DNA of 64,000 bases from Streptomyces sp. NRRL S-350 (GTDB taxonomy: Bacteria; Actinomycetota; Actinomycetes; Streptomycetales; Streptomycetaceae): NCBI RefSeq assembly GCF_000719705.1, contig NZ_JOHO01000016.1, positions 60,047-124,046 on the forward strand, given 5' to 3'. Both the position numbers and the translations under genes were made by a program. Positions 24,248-33,144 of this stretch are shown here, piece by piece. The notes beneath the pieces were generated by a model, which was given only the letters and a program-made list of their open reading frames with translations, had not been told where the DNA came from and searched no databases. Each line of letters starts with the position of its first letter. The stretch's first letter is position 1.

Positions 24248-26179
24248 GTGAGGATCCACAAGACCGGTCGCACCAAGCGCTTCGCCCTCGGCAGCACCGT
24301 CGCCCTGACGGTGGCCGGGATGAACGCGCCGGCCGTCCTCGGCTTCGCGAGCCGGCAGTACCACCACTACGTGATCAACCGGCCCGAGTACAAGGCGCAG
24401 TACGGCCACTGGCAGACCCTGACGCTGCCCGCCGAGTTCCGGGTCAACGCCGTGCACGCCACCCTGCTGCGCACCGGCAAGGTCCTGATCGTGGCAGGCT
24501 CCGGCAACGACGAGAAGCAGTTCGACGCGGGCACCTTCCGGAGCCTGCTCTGGGACCCGGCGAAGAACACCTACAAGCTGATACCCACCCCGGCCGACAT
24601 GTTCTGCGGCGGCCACGCCTCGCTGCCGGACGGCCGGGTCCTGGTGGCCGGCGGCACCCAGCGCTACGAGAAGCTGGCCGGCGCGGTGAAGAAGGCCGCC
24701 GGTGTCATGCGGATCCGCAACGAGAGCCCGGACCACGACCGGACCTTCCCCAAGGGCACCGTCCTCGTCGCCCCGAACGGCCGCGAGTACGCCACCACCG
24801 CCCCCGTGACCGTCCCGGCCGCGGCCAAGAGCGGCTCCGGCAGGCAGACCGTGGTGACCGCCGGCGAACAGCACGTGTTCGTGGAGGCGCTCGGCCCGGG
24901 CCCCGACTACGTCATCGGCTCCCCCGCCCAGTACCGGATCAAGGGCCTCAGCGGCGCCGACGCCCACGACCTGTACGGGCAGAGCGACAAGCTGACCCTG
25001 GACAAGCAGGAGTACCAGGGCATCCGCTCCGCCTTCGAGTTCAACCCGGACACCGAGCTGTACGAGCCGGTCACCGACATGGCCCACGCCCGCTGGTACC
25101 CGACGCTGACCGGCCTGGGCGACGGCCGCGTCCTCACCGTCTCCGGGCTCGACGACACCGGGGAGATCCTCAACGGCAACGACAACGAGATCTACGACCC
25201 GAAGAACAAGACCTGGGCCAAAGCCCCCGAACGCTACTTCCCGACCTACCCGTCGATCTTCCTGACCGCGTCCGGCAAGCTCTTCTACTCCGGCTCCAAC
25301 GCCGGCTACGGGCCCGCCGACAAGGGCCGCGACCCCGGCGTGTGGGACCTGGCGGACAACAGCTTCCGGCCCGTCCCCGGCCTGCGCGACCCCGGACTGA
25401 CCGAGACCTCCTCCTCGGTGCTGCTGCCACCCGCGCAGGCACAGAAGGTGATGGTGCTCGGCGGCGGGGGCGTCGGCGAGTCGCCGCTGTCCACGGCCCG
25501 CACCGACATCGCCGACCTCACCGCCGCCGAACCCGTCTACACCCCCGGCCCGGACCTGCCGGCCGGCGGCACCCGCTACCTCAACAGCGTGATCCTCCCG
25601 GACGACACCGTCCTCACCACCGGCGGCTCCAGCGGCTACCGCGGCCGGGGCAGGAGCGACCTGCTCAAGGCGCAGGTGTACCACCCGGATTCCAACAGCT
25701 TCAGCGCCGTCGCCGAACCGGCCGTCGGCCGCGACTACCACTCGGAGGCGCTGCTGCTGCCCGACGGCCGGGTCGCCGTGCTCGGCTCCAACCCGCTCTT
25801 CGCGGACAAGGCCGAGACCCAGCCGGGCGGCTTCGAGCAGCGCATCGAGATCTACACCCCGCCGTACCTGTACCGCGGCGACCGCCCGCAGGTCAGCGCC
25901 GCTCCGCAGACGGCGAAGCTCGGCGGCACCCTCGCCGTCGGCACCACCCGGCCGGACGCCGTCGCCACGGCCAAACTGATCCGGCCCAGTTCGGTCACCC
26001 ACGTGACGGACGTCGAACAGCGCTCGGTGGCCCTCGACATCACCGGGCGGACGGCCGACGGCGTCTCGCTCGCCCTCCCCGGCAACCCCGACCTGCTGCC
26101 GCCCGGCTGGTACATGCTGTTCCTGACGGACGCCGCCGGCACCCCGTCCGCCGCCCACTGGATCCAGGTCACCGGGTGA
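24248..26179 (+). CDS. glxA: GlxA-type copper radical oxidase
   Basis: A 643-residue galactose-oxidase-like enzyme partnered with CslA. One N-terminal hydrophobic segment (about 11-34) probably anchors it outside the membrane. The copper-radical site can be mapped by motif: Cys120 (DMFCGGHASLPDGR) with Tyr284 (HARWYPT) as the thioether pair, axial Tyr497 and ligand His498 (RDYHSEALLLPDGR), and C-terminal ligand His637 (AAHWIQV). Kelch-type GGxxGY-like blades lie between. In Streptomyces GlxA is needed with CslA for glycan deposition at tips and depends on copper delivery. GTG 24248 follows GAGGGAG immediately after the cslA stop. All key residues are present, so activity is expected. Confidence 0.95.
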   Translation: MRIHKTGRTKRFALGSTVALTVAGMNAPAVLGFASRQYHHYVINRPEYKAQYGHWQTLTLPAEFRVNAVHATLLRTGKVLIVAGSGNDEKQFDAGTFRSLLWDPAKNTYKLIPTPADMFCGGHASLPDGRVLVAGGTQRYEKLAGAVKKAAGVMRIRNESPDHDRTFPKGTVLVAPNGREYATTAPVTVPAAAKSGSGRQTVVTAGEQHVFVEALGPGPDYVIGSPAQYRIKGLSGADAHDLYGQSDKLTLDKQEYQGIRSAFEFNPDTELYEPVTDMAHARWYPTLTGLGDGRVLTVSGLDDTGEILNGNDNEIYDPKNKTWAKAPERYFPTYPSIFLTASGKLFYSGSNAGYGPADKGRDPGVWDLADNSFRPVPGLRDPGLTETSSSVLLPPAQAQKVMVLGGGGVGESPLSTARTDIADLTAAEPVYTPGPDLPAGGTRYLNSVILPDDTVLTTGGSSGYRGRGRSDLLKAQVYHPDSNSFSAVAEPAVGRDYHSEALLLPDGRVAVLGSNPLFADKAETQPGGFEQRIEIYTPPYLYRGDRPQVSAAPQTAKLGGTLAVGTTRPDAVATAKLIRPSSVTHVTDVEQRSVALDITGRTADGVSLALPGNPDLLPPGWYMLFLTDAAGTPSAAHWIQVTG

Positions 26180-26210
26180 GCCGCGCGCCCGGTGCGACGC
26201 GATCCCGGCG

Positions 26211-27317
26211 TCAGCGCGCCGCCTGCGCCAGCCCTAGCGCGTACGGCAGCCAGAACTCGCCCGCCCGGGGCTCGCCGCGGCCGCAGTCGCCGTCCGACTC
26301 CCCCGGGTTCTTGATCCACAGGTAGGCGTCCACCCCCGGCCGTCCGGTGTCGGCGGTGGGCCGCTGCCCGAGCGCGCGACCGGGCGGATTGCACCAGGAG
26401 TCGCCGCCCAGCGCGCCGTTGCCACTCCGGCTGGTGTCGATGACGAAGTGCTTGCCGTCCAGGGCGGCGGAGAGCCGGGCGCCGTACGCCGCGTTGCGGT
26501 CGGTGTCGTAGAAGTTGGCGACGTTCACGGCGAAGCCGTCCGCCGCGGCGATGCCCGACTTGCGCAGGGCGGCGGCCAGGGCCTCCGGGTCCTGCGCCCA
26601 GCCGGGGTTGCCCGCGTCCAGGTAGACCCGGACGTTCGGGCGCTTCTTCAACTCCTGGACGGCGAAGGCCAGCAGGCCGTACCGCTCGGCGGCCAGGTCG
26701 CCCTTGACGCCGCAGCCGTCCAGGGTGTGCGCGACCGCGTCCGGCTCCAGCACCACCCACGCCCGGCGGTCGCCGAGGGCCTGTGCGACGTCGGTGATCC
26801 AGGCCCGGTAGGCGGCGGCGTCGGGGGCGCCACCGGCTGAGTACTGGCCGCAGTCGCGGTGCGGGATGTCGTAGGCGACGAACACCGCCGTCCGGCCCGC
26901 CTCGGCGGCCCGGCGGCTCACCTGCTCGGCGATCTCCTTGGCGCCCCGCTCGCCGAGCCACTGGGAGGAGGGCTGGGAGGCGATCCGCGCCAGCATGTCG
27001 GCTTCGGCCGTGCGGCCCTGGCCGCGCAGTGCGGTCATCTGGCGGGCCGCGTTGGTCTGGTCGGAGACGTAGAAGGCCTGCCCGGGGAGTTGGGCGAGGG
27101 CCCCGGGAGCGGGGGCGGTGGCGGTGCTGGTGGTGGGGACGGTGGCACCGGCTGTGGCGGTGACGGTCGAAGCGGCGGACGGCGTGTCGCCCGGCCCGAC
27201 GCCGTCCCCACCGCTGCAACCGGACACGGCGACCAGCGCCCCGGCCAGCGCCGCCCCCACGACCCACCGGGAGACCCCCGCCCCCCGGAACGTCCTCGCC
27301 CGCCGAAACCCGCGCAC
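26211..27317 (-). CDS. GH6-family glycanase lipoprotein (CslZ-like)
   Basis: A 368-residue glycoside hydrolase family 6 protein. Starting at GTG 27317 (GGGAGGGG upstream) it opens RGFRRARTFRGAG, a hydrophobic stretch and the lipobox AVSGC, so it should be lipid-anchored. A Thr/Ser/Ala linker leads to the catalytic domain. GH6 markers are FVAYDIPHRDCGQYSAGGA (catalytic Asp in RDCG), VVLEPDAVAHTLDGC, the disulfide Cys pairs, DAGNPGW and the C-terminal AYLWIKNPGESDG. No cellulose-binding module is present. GH6 enzymes cut beta-1,4-glucans. It is convergent with cslA-glxA, with 31 bp between stops. That position indicates trimming or release of the CslA polymer. Confidence 0.92.
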   Translation of the reverse strand: MRGFRRARTFRGAGVSRWVVGAALAGALVAVSGCSGGDGVGPGDTPSAASTVTATAGATVPTTSTATAPAPGALAQLPGQAFYVSDQTNAARQMTALRGQGRTAEADMLARIASQPSSQWLGERGAKEIAEQVSRRAAEAGRTAVFVAYDIPHRDCGQYSAGGAPDAAAYRAWITDVAQALGDRRAWVVLEPDAVAHTLDGCGVKGDLAAERYGLLAFAVQELKKRPNVRVYLDAGNPGWAQDPEALAAALRKSGIAAADGFAVNVANFYDTDRNAAYGARLSAALDGKHFVIDTSRSGNGALGGDSWCNPPGRALGQRPTADTGRPGVDAYLWIKNPGESDGDCGRGEPRAGEFWLPYALGLAQAAR

Positions 27318-27514
27318 GTACCACCCCTCCCGCACCGGTCCGGCGACCGGTCGGACCCAGCCAAGCACACCCGGCGCCGGCAGCAGGCCACCAGCGGTGA
27401 ACACCAAGTGGCCTCGGTCGGACCGGAGGTCGACGCCGTGACTGCCCCCGCGACCACCCCCGCGACCGCCCACTGCCACGGCCACCGACATCCTCAGGCC
27501 CGCTCCCCCAAGGC

Positions 27515-28258
27515 TCAGTCCTTCGTCAGGTTGGGCACCTGCCAGTCGATCGGCTCACCGCCGAAACCCTCCAGCGCGGCATTGATCTGCGAGAACGGGC
27601 GGCTGCCGAAGAACAGCCTGGCGGACAACGGCGACGGGTGCGCGCCCTGCACCACCACGTGCCTGTCGGTGTCGATCAGCGGCAGCTTCTTCTTCGCGTA
27701 GTTGCCCCACAGCACGAAGACCACCGGCTCCTCGCGGTCGCTCACCGCCTTGATGACCGCGTCGGTGAACTTCTCCCAGCCCTTCGCCTTGTGCGAGTTG
27801 GCCTCGTGCGCGCGGACCGTCAGCACCGCGTTCAGCAGCAGCACGCCCTGCTCGGCCCAGTGCATCAGGTAACCGTTGTCCGGAGCCGGAACGCCCAGAT
27901 CGGCCTGGAGCTCCTTGAAGATGTTGCGCAGCGACGGCGGAATCCTGGTGCCGGGCAGCACCGAGAAACTCATGCCGTGGGCCTGCCCGTTGTCGTGGTA
28001 CGGGTCCTGGCCGAGCACGAGCACCCGGACCTTCTCGTACGGCGTGGCCTCCAGTGCCGCGAACTCCTGGCCGCTCGGCGGGAACACCTCGTGCTCCGCG
28101 CGCTGGGCCGCGACGAAGGCCGACAACTCGGCGAAGTACGGCTTCTCCGTTTCGGCGCCCAGCACCTCGCGCCAGGACCCGGGCAGCTCCAGCCCGTCGC
28201 CCGCGCCGGCCCCGACCACGCCCGCCCCGACCGTGTCCGCCTCGACCGTGTCCGTCAC
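27515..28258 (-). CDS. ung: Uracil-DNA glycosylase (family 1)
   Basis: A 247-residue base-excision repair enzyme that removes uracil from DNA. GTG 28258 is set by GGAGGT seven bases upstream. After a variable, Val/Gly/Ala-rich N-terminus the family 1 motifs are complete: GQDPYH (83-88; catalytic Asp85), LLLNAVLTVRAHEANSH, WGNYAKKK and the leucine-loop motif HPSPLS (His207). Length and motifs are standard for Ung. The next gene on the same strand, an LtrA protein, ends 77 bp upstream, so co-transcription is possible but carries no functional message. Confidence 0.97.
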   Translation of the reverse strand: MTDTVEADTVGAGVVGAGAGDGLELPGSWREVLGAETEKPYFAELSAFVAAQRAEHEVFPPSGQEFAALEATPYEKVRVLVLGQDPYHDNGQAHGMSFSVLPGTRIPPSLRNIFKELQADLGVPAPDNGYLMHWAEQGVLLLNAVLTVRAHEANSHKAKGWEKFTDAVIKAVSDREEPVVFVLWGNYAKKKLPLIDTDRHVVVQGAHPSPLSARLFFGSRPFSQINAALEGFGGEPIDWQVPNLTKD

Positions 28259-28335
28259 GACTTCTACCTCCACACCGCGGCTGCTGCGCCGCACGCCCGC
28301 TGACACCCCGAACGCTACACAGGCCCACCGACAAC

Positions 28336-29541
28336 TCACTCCACGGGAGCCGCCGGGAGCACCCCGACCGCGGCCCGCGAGACCCGCTCCACCCTGAGGT
28401 GCTCCAGCACGTTGAGCGCCACCAGCAGCACCGCCAGTGCCACCAGCACCACCAGGGCCGGCAGCCGCACCATCGCGGGCAGCAGCGCCAACACCACGGC
28501 CGCCGCGCCGATCCGCGTCCCGGCGACCTTGCGGAACATCATCCAGCGCGTGTACCCGAAGGTCAGCAGGTACAGCCCGCAGCCGCCGTACAGCAGCGTC
28601 ACCGACCCCGGCCCGAGCGCCCGCCACGGATCCGCGACCGTCTCCCCGAAACCGACCGCCACCCCGATCACCCCGGCCACCAGCGCCAGGTGCCCGTACT
28701 GGAAGACCCGCCGGACCACGTCCCGACGCGATTCGGCGATCACCACGGCATGCCGCATCGCGTCCGCCGCGTACACGAAGTACTGCCACCACAGACCCGC
28801 CGAGATGGTGAACGCGGCCGCCACCGCGACGAGTTCGGCCACGTCCAAGCGGGCGGAGGCCGCCGTGCCGCCGATCCCGACGATCGACTCGCCCAGCGCC
28901 ACCAACAGGAACAGCGCGAACCGCTCCGGCATGTGCGCCGGGTGGTAGGCCACCTTCGCGAGCCGCCGCCGGAACACCAGCGGCGCGGCCAGGTCACAGG
29001 ACGCGGCCACCGCCCACAGCGCCGCCCGCGGCCCGTCCGGCAGCAGCCCGCCCGCCACCAGCAGCGGCCCGCTGACCAGCACGCCCACCCCGTACGGGCC
29101 GCGCCAGACGCCCGGCACCCGTACCAGCAGGAGCAGCAGCACCACCCGGGCCAGCCAGTACGCGGCGCCGAGCAGCACGCCCCGCCCGCCGTACGCACCC
29201 GGGATCGCCAACGCCATGAACAGGCCGGCCAGCCCCACCAGCAGGATGCCCAGGCGGTCCCGCAGGTTGTCCACGTCCCGGATGTTGGCCTGCACGGTGG
29301 TGCCCACCCAGCACCAGTACACCGGCACGAACACCACCAACGCCCGGACCAGGCCGACCGCGTCGTGGTGGTGGTGCAGCAGACCGGACACCTGGGTGAT
29401 CGCGAAGACGAAGACCAGGTCGAAGTAGAGCTCCGCCCACGTGACCCGCTTCTCCTCCGGGCCCGGCGGTTCCTGGCCTTGCTGTTCCGTGCCCTCCGGC
29501 ACCCTCACCGGCGCCCCCGCCGACTCCCCCGCCGCGCTCAT
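28336..29541 (-). CDS. LtrA-family membrane protein (complete)
   Basis: A 401-residue multi-pass membrane protein of the LtrA family. ATG 29541 has GGGAGG about ten bases upstream. A charged, Pro/Glu-rich N-terminus is followed by the family opening RVTWAELYFDLVFVFAITQ, then a dozen hydrophobic segments. The signature PERFALFLLVALGESIVGIG is the most conserved block of the family, and RRVFQYGHLALVAGVIGVAV follows. The biochemical role of the family is unknown. A second member starts at the left edge (1-539); the two share the opening block but differ in their leaders, so they are not a recent duplication. Confidence 0.9.
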   Translation of the reverse strand: MSAAGESAGAPVRVPEGTEQQGQEPPGPEEKRVTWAELYFDLVFVFAITQVSGLLHHHHDAVGLVRALVVFVPVYWCWVGTTVQANIRDVDNLRDRLGILLVGLAGLFMALAIPGAYGGRGVLLGAAYWLARVVLLLLLVRVPGVWRGPYGVGVLVSGPLLVAGGLLPDGPRAALWAVAASCDLAAPLVFRRRLAKVAYHPAHMPERFALFLLVALGESIVGIGGTAASARLDVAELVAVAAAFTISAGLWWQYFVYAADAMRHAVVIAESRRDVVRRVFQYGHLALVAGVIGVAVGFGETVADPWRALGPGSVTLLYGGCGLYLLTFGYTRWMMFRKVAGTRIGAAAVVLALLPAMVRLPALVVLVALAVLLVALNVLEHLRVERVSRAAVGVLPAAPVE

Positions 29542-29636
29542 CCGCGCCCCGCCTCCCCCAAGCCCAGCCGACACGTACGAAGCGGGCCCCGCCCCGGCGA
29601 CCGGCCGGAACGGGGCCCACGACAGCACCGCAGAGG

Positions 29637-30416
29637 CTAGACCAGCTCGACCAGGTCCGCGATCGACTTGGCCACCCGGGTCGGCCGGTACGGGAAGCGC
29701 TCCACGTCGGCGGCGGAGGTCAGGCCGGTGAGCACCAGGATGGTCTCCATGCCGGCCTCCATGCCCGCGACGATGTCGGTGTCCATCCGGTCGCCGATCA
29801 TCACGGCGGTCTCCGAGTGGGCACCGGCCGTGTTCAGCGCCTCGCGCATCATCAGCGGGTTGGGCTTGCCGACGAAGTACGGCTCGACGCCCGTCGCCTT
29901 GGTGATCAGGGCCGCCACCGAACCGGTGGCCGGCAGCACGCCCTCGGCGGAGGGGCCGGTCTCGTCCGGGTTGGTGCAGATGAACCGGGCGCCCTGGTTG
30001 ATCAGGCGGATCGCCTTGGTGAGCGCCTCGAAGGAGTACGTGCGGGTCTCGCCGAGGACCACGTAGTCGGGCCTGTTGTCGGTCAGCACGTAGCCGGCCT
30101 GGTAGAGCGCGGTGGTGAGCCCCGCCTCCCCGATGACGTACGCGGTGCCGTTCGGGCGCTGGCCCTTGAGGAACTTCGCCGTGGCGAGGGCGGAGGTCCA
30201 GATGCACTCCTCCGGCACCTCCAGGCCCATCCCGGCCAGGCGGGCGCTGAGGTCCCGCGGGGTGTAGATCGAATTGTTGGTGAGGACCAGGAACGGCTTG
30301 CCGGACTCCCGCAGCCTGCGCAGGAACTCCTCCGCCCCGGGGATCGGCGTGCCCTCGTGGATGAGGACACCGTCCATGTCGGTCAGCCAGGACTCGATGG
30401 GCTTGCGGTCTGCCAC
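29637..30416 (-). CDS. HAD-superfamily phosphatase, NagD type
   Basis: A 259-residue NagD/subfamily IIA phosphatase. GTG 30416 has GAGGAG at eight bases. Motif I is DMDGVL (nucleophile Asp in [13 protein letters not shown]), motif II LTNNS, motif III Lys in FVGKPNP, and motif [10 protein letters not shown]. The cap domain between motifs II and III contains the open-faced C2 cap typical of NagD. Substrates of related enzymes include nucleotides and sugar or glycerol phosphates; none can be fixed here. All catalytic residues are present. The gene is 96 bp upstream of the LtrA gene on the same strand. Confidence 0.92.
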   Translation of the reverse strand: MADRKPIESWLTDMDGVLIHEGTPIPGAEEFLRRLRESGKPFLVLTNNSIYTPRDLSARLAGMGLEVPEECIWTSALATAKFLKGQRPNGTAYVIGEAGLTTALYQAGYVLTDNRPDYVVLGETRTYSFEALTKAIRLINQGARFICTNPDETGPSAEGVLPATGSVAALITKATGVEPYFVGKPNPLMMREALNTAGAHSETAVMIGDRMDTDIVAGMEAGMETILVLTGLTSAADVERFPYRPTRVAKSIADLVELV

Positions 30417-30680
30417 GTAGGTGTCTCCTCGGTCTTGCAACGGTTCTGAACGATCTCGCACATCGCTCCGGACCGGACACCCTCGGCCGGCCGGGCGCCA
30501 GTGGCTGCCCCAACGCGGGCCAGCCTAGTCGTCTCGCGGCCCTGTTCGTAGGGGCTGCCGGCCCCGGTGGGCGTGACCGGCGGCCGTCGCGGGCCCCGGT
30601 GGATCGCCGTCCCGTCCCTGTCCCGTCTCCGTCCGGCCGAAACCGGGAGCAACCGGGCGGCACGTGATTGAGTGGGCCGC

Positions 30681-31772
30681 ATGAATCCGCAGACGACCTC
30701 CCGCCCCCAGTCCGACCGGCCGCTGCGTGTCGGCCTGATCGGCTACGGTCTGGCCGGCTCGGCCTTCCACGCGCCACTGATCGCCACCACTCCGGGGCTG
30801 CGGCTGGACGCCGTGGTCACCGCCAACTCCGAGCGGCGGGCGCAGCTCGCGCAGGAGCACCCCGGCGCCCGCGCCGTCGACAGTCCGGAGCAGCTGCTCG
30901 CCGCCCCGGACTCGCTCGACCTGGTCGTCATCGCCTCGCCCAACCGCACCCACGCCCCGCTCGCCGGTGCCGCCCTGCGGGCCGGCCTGGCCACCGTGGT
31001 CGACAAGCCGCTGGCCGGCACCGCCGCCGAGGCGTTGGAGCTGTGCCGCCTCGCGGAGGAGCGGGGCGTGCTGCTGTCCGTGTTCCAGAACCGGCGCTGG
31101 GACGGCGACTTCCTCACCGCCGGACGCCTGGTGCGCGGCGGCGCGCTCGGCCGGGTGCACCGCTTCGAGTCCCGCTTCGAGCGCTTCCGTCCCAAGCCCA
31201 AGCCCGGCTGGCGCGAGCTGGCCGACCCGGCGGAGGTCGGTGGCACGCTGTACGACCTGGGCAGCCACCTGGTCGACCAGGCGCTCTCGCTGTTCGGCCC
31301 GGTTGAGACGGTGTACGCGGAGATCGACGTGCGGCGCGACGGCGCGGTCGTGGACGACGACGCCTTCCTCGCCCTCACGCACGCCTCGGGCACCCGCTCG
31401 CACCTGTGGACCAGCGCCATCGCCCCGCTGACCGGCCCCCGGCTGCGGGTGCTCGGCGACACCGCCGGCTACGTCAAGTCGGGCATGGACCCGCAGGAAG
31501 CCGACCTGCGGGCGGGTCTGCGCCCCGGCGGCAGCCGCCCCTGGGGCGCCGACGAGCCCGCGCACTACGGCACCCTCGGCACCGACGAGTCCGCGATCTC
31601 CCTCCCGACCGACCCGGGCGACTATCCCGCCTACTACGCGGGCATCGCCGCCGCGCTGTCCGCGCCGGGCACCCCGCCCCCGGTCGACCCGCGCGACGCG
31701 GTGGCCACCCTCACCGTCCTGGAGGCCGCCCGCGCGTCCGCGGCCACGGGGACGACGGTGCGCCTGGGCTGA
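30681..31772 (+). CDS. Gfo/Idh/MocA-family oxidoreductase
   Basis: A 363-residue NAD(P)-dependent oxidoreductase. The Rossmann half begins RVGLIGYGLAGSAFHAP, with VVIASPNRTHAPLAGAAL and the active-site Lys in VVDKPLAGT. The C-terminal half starts after FQNRRWDGDFLTAGRLV and contains the GGTLYDLGSHLVDQAL signature with the His of the catalytic motif. These proteins act on sugars, inositols or related polyols, and substrate is not deducible. ATG 30681 lacks a clear ribosome site; the upstream DNA (ACGTGATTGAGTGGG) may mean a leaderless mRNA. It stands alone, divergent from the NagD-type gene. Confidence 0.92.
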   Translation: MNPQTTSRPQSDRPLRVGLIGYGLAGSAFHAPLIATTPGLRLDAVVTANSERRAQLAQEHPGARAVDSPEQLLAAPDSLDLVVIASPNRTHAPLAGAALRAGLATVVDKPLAGTAAEALELCRLAEERGVLLSVFQNRRWDGDFLTAGRLVRGGALGRVHRFESRFERFRPKPKPGWRELADPAEVGGTLYDLGSHLVDQALSLFGPVETVYAEIDVRRDGAVVDDDAFLALTHASGTRSHLWTSAIAPLTGPRLRVLGDTAGYVKSGMDPQEADLRAGLRPGGSRPWGADEPAHYGTLGTDESAISLPTDPGDYPAYYAGIAAALSAPGTPPPVDPRDAVATLTVLEAARASAATGTTVRLG

Positions 31773-31795
31773 GGGCTGCCCCGTCGACGGTCTCT

Positions 31796-31843
31796 CGCCC
31801 CCTGGTCCCACCCGTGTGATGAGCGCGTGAGCGCCAGGGGGCG
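31796..31843. terminator. Bidirectional stem-loop between convergent genes
   Basis: CGCCCCCTGG (31796-31805) pairs with CCAGGGGGCG (31834-31843), 10 bp perfect, around a 28-base loop that itself contains GCGC-GTGA-GCGC. It lies between the stops of the oxidoreductase and the PIN toxin-like gene. Confidence 0.65.
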
Positions 31844-31893
31844 GCCGGGGGGCGGAGGAGCGGCAGGCCGGGCAGGCGGCACCGCCCCCGCCC

Positions 31894-32316
31894 TCACACT
31901 CCGATGACCTCCACGGCCGAGCCCAGCCCCCGGAAGTCCGCCACGTTGCGCGTGTACAGCGGCAGCCCGTGGGCGGACGCCACGGCGGCGATCATCAGGT
32001 CGATCCGGCGCGGACGCGGCTGCCGTCCGGCGGCGATGGTGAGGGTGACCAGTGTCCCGTAGCGGGCGGCGGCGGCCGCGTCGAAGGGCAGCGGGTCGAA
32101 ATCGGCCATCGCCGCGCCCAGCACCTCCAGCCGCGCCGCCCGGCTGGCCGCGTCCCGGGCCATCGACACGCCCTGCTGCAGTTCGGCGAAGGTGATCGCG
32201 GTCAGCTCGGGCACGGCCGGCAGGTCCGCCGGGTTGAGCAGTGCCAGGTCGATGTAGACGCAGGTGTCCAGCACCCCGGCCGGCCGGCGCCGGGACGCTC
32301 TCCGGCGCTCAGCCAC
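31894..32316 (-). CDS. PIN-domain VapC-like toxin
   Basis: A 140-residue PIN-domain protein, the ribonuclease half of a type II toxin-antitoxin pair. The four metal-binding acids expected for PIN nucleases are visible: Asp17 in VLDTCVYIDL, Glu in ITFAELQQG, Asp in RRIDLMIAAVA and Asp in RNVADF. GLPLYTRNVADFRGL is a typical VapC C-terminal segment. It starts with a GTG that overlaps the end of the antitoxin gene by 8 bp, so translation is coupled and the antitoxin is made first. The overlap and order are standard for vapBC. Its RNA target is unknown. Confidence 0.92.
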   Translation of the reverse strand: MAERRRASRRRPAGVLDTCVYIDLALLNPADLPAVPELTAITFAELQQGVSMARDAASRAARLEVLGAAMADFDPLPFDAAAAARYGTLVTLTIAAGRQPRPRRIDLMIAAVASAHGLPLYTRNVADFRGLGSAVEVIGV

Positions 32317-32593
32317 GCCGCCGCTCGAACGGGTCGTCGCCCTCGTCCCCGACCAGTTCCTCGGGCCCGAAGTCCTCCTCGGCCTCCTTGCGCATCTGCT
32401 GGTAGTCCACCCGCGGCAGCTTCACGTGCCGCGCCACCAGTTCCTCCGCCGTGAGCCGCCGGCGCCCGGCCACCGGCCTCAGCTCCGCGACCTCGACCCC
32501 GTTCCTGGTGATGTGGAAGATCTCCCCCGCCTCCACGGCGTCCATCACCGCGGCGGAGTTGTTCCGGAACTCCCGCTGGGTAATCGTCTTCAT
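32309..32593 (-). CDS. Phd/YefM-type antitoxin
   Basis: A 94-residue antitoxin. The N-terminal Phd/YefM fold is clear: MKTITQREFRNNSAAVMDAV, then EIFHITRNGVEVAELRPV, which forms the DNA-binding dimer. The C-terminal half (RVDYQQMRKEAEEDFGPEEL) is acidic and presumably wraps the PIN toxin encoded immediately downstream. ATG 32593 has GGAGG almost touching the start codon, which is tight for a ribosome site. It probably represses its own promoter, as Phd proteins do. The toxin gene overlaps its last 8 bases. Confidence 0.9.
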   Translation of the reverse strand: MKTITQREFRNNSAAVMDAVEAGEIFHITRNGVEVAELRPVAGRRRLTAEELVARHVKLPRVDYQQMRKEAEEDFGPEELVGDEGDDPFERRRG

Positions 32594-32745
32594 CCCTCCA
32601 AGGTAGCCCCGTGTAGCACCGCTGGCTACGGTCTCGCGCGGGGGGTGCCGGGACGGAATCCGGTGGCGGACGGGAACCCGGCGGGTCGTACGATCGTCCT
32701 GCTGTACGTCCGGGAGCCGACTGAACACCGAGAGGAGAGCACGCC

Positions 32746-33048
32746 GTGGCCGTGATCGCGATGCTGCTCGGCCTGCTCCGGGTGTTGACCGGCGAACTCG
32801 GGGAACTGGTGAGCGGCAACGGGTCCTTGGCGTCCGTCGCCGCGGTCGCGGCCGTGGTGCTGGTGGCCGGGGCGGTTGCCGGGGCTTCGATCGGGGCCCG
32901 CCTCCTGGGGGCGCGGGCGCCGGCGGCGGTGCGCAGCGGGGTGCTGCGGCGCCGGGCGTTCCGTACGGCGTTCCTTCCGCAGCGTGATCCGGACGCCCGG
33001 GGCCGGCGACGCCCCAGGGCGCCGGGGGCGGCCCTGGCGGCCGCGTAA
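32746..33048 (+). CDS. Small membrane protein next to the YidC paralogue (DUF6412-like)
   Basis: A 100-residue protein. GTG 32746 has GAGGAGAG at a good distance. Two hydrophobic segments (residues 1-15 and about 28-52, the latter Ala/Val/Gly-rich) are followed by a basic, Arg/Pro-rich tail (RRRAFRTAFLPQRDPDARG). Small proteins of this layout are commonly found directly in front of a YidC-like insertase in Streptomyces, and here that gene follows after 96 bp on the same strand. The family label is from memory and moderate. Its function is unknown; a role as partner or early client of the insertase is only inference. Confidence 0.7.
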   Translation: MAVIAMLLGLLRVLTGELGELVSGNGSLASVAAVAAVVLVAGAVAGASIGARLLGARAPAAVRSGVLRRRAFRTAFLPQRDPDARGRRRPRAPGAALAAA

Positions 33049-33144
33049 CCCCTCGCAGTACCGGAGCAGCGCAGTAGCGCGGTTCTTCGCGGCCGTCCTC
33101 CGCCGACCACTTATGTCCTGAGACCCCGGAGGGCTCGCTCCACC

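Noticed and set aside
20232..24251. A continuous frame of more than 1300 codons on the + strand
   Set aside because: It is an off-frame shadow across the deacetylase-like gene and cslA, with Arg/Pro/Gly-rich composition; high G+C DNA gives such long open frames.
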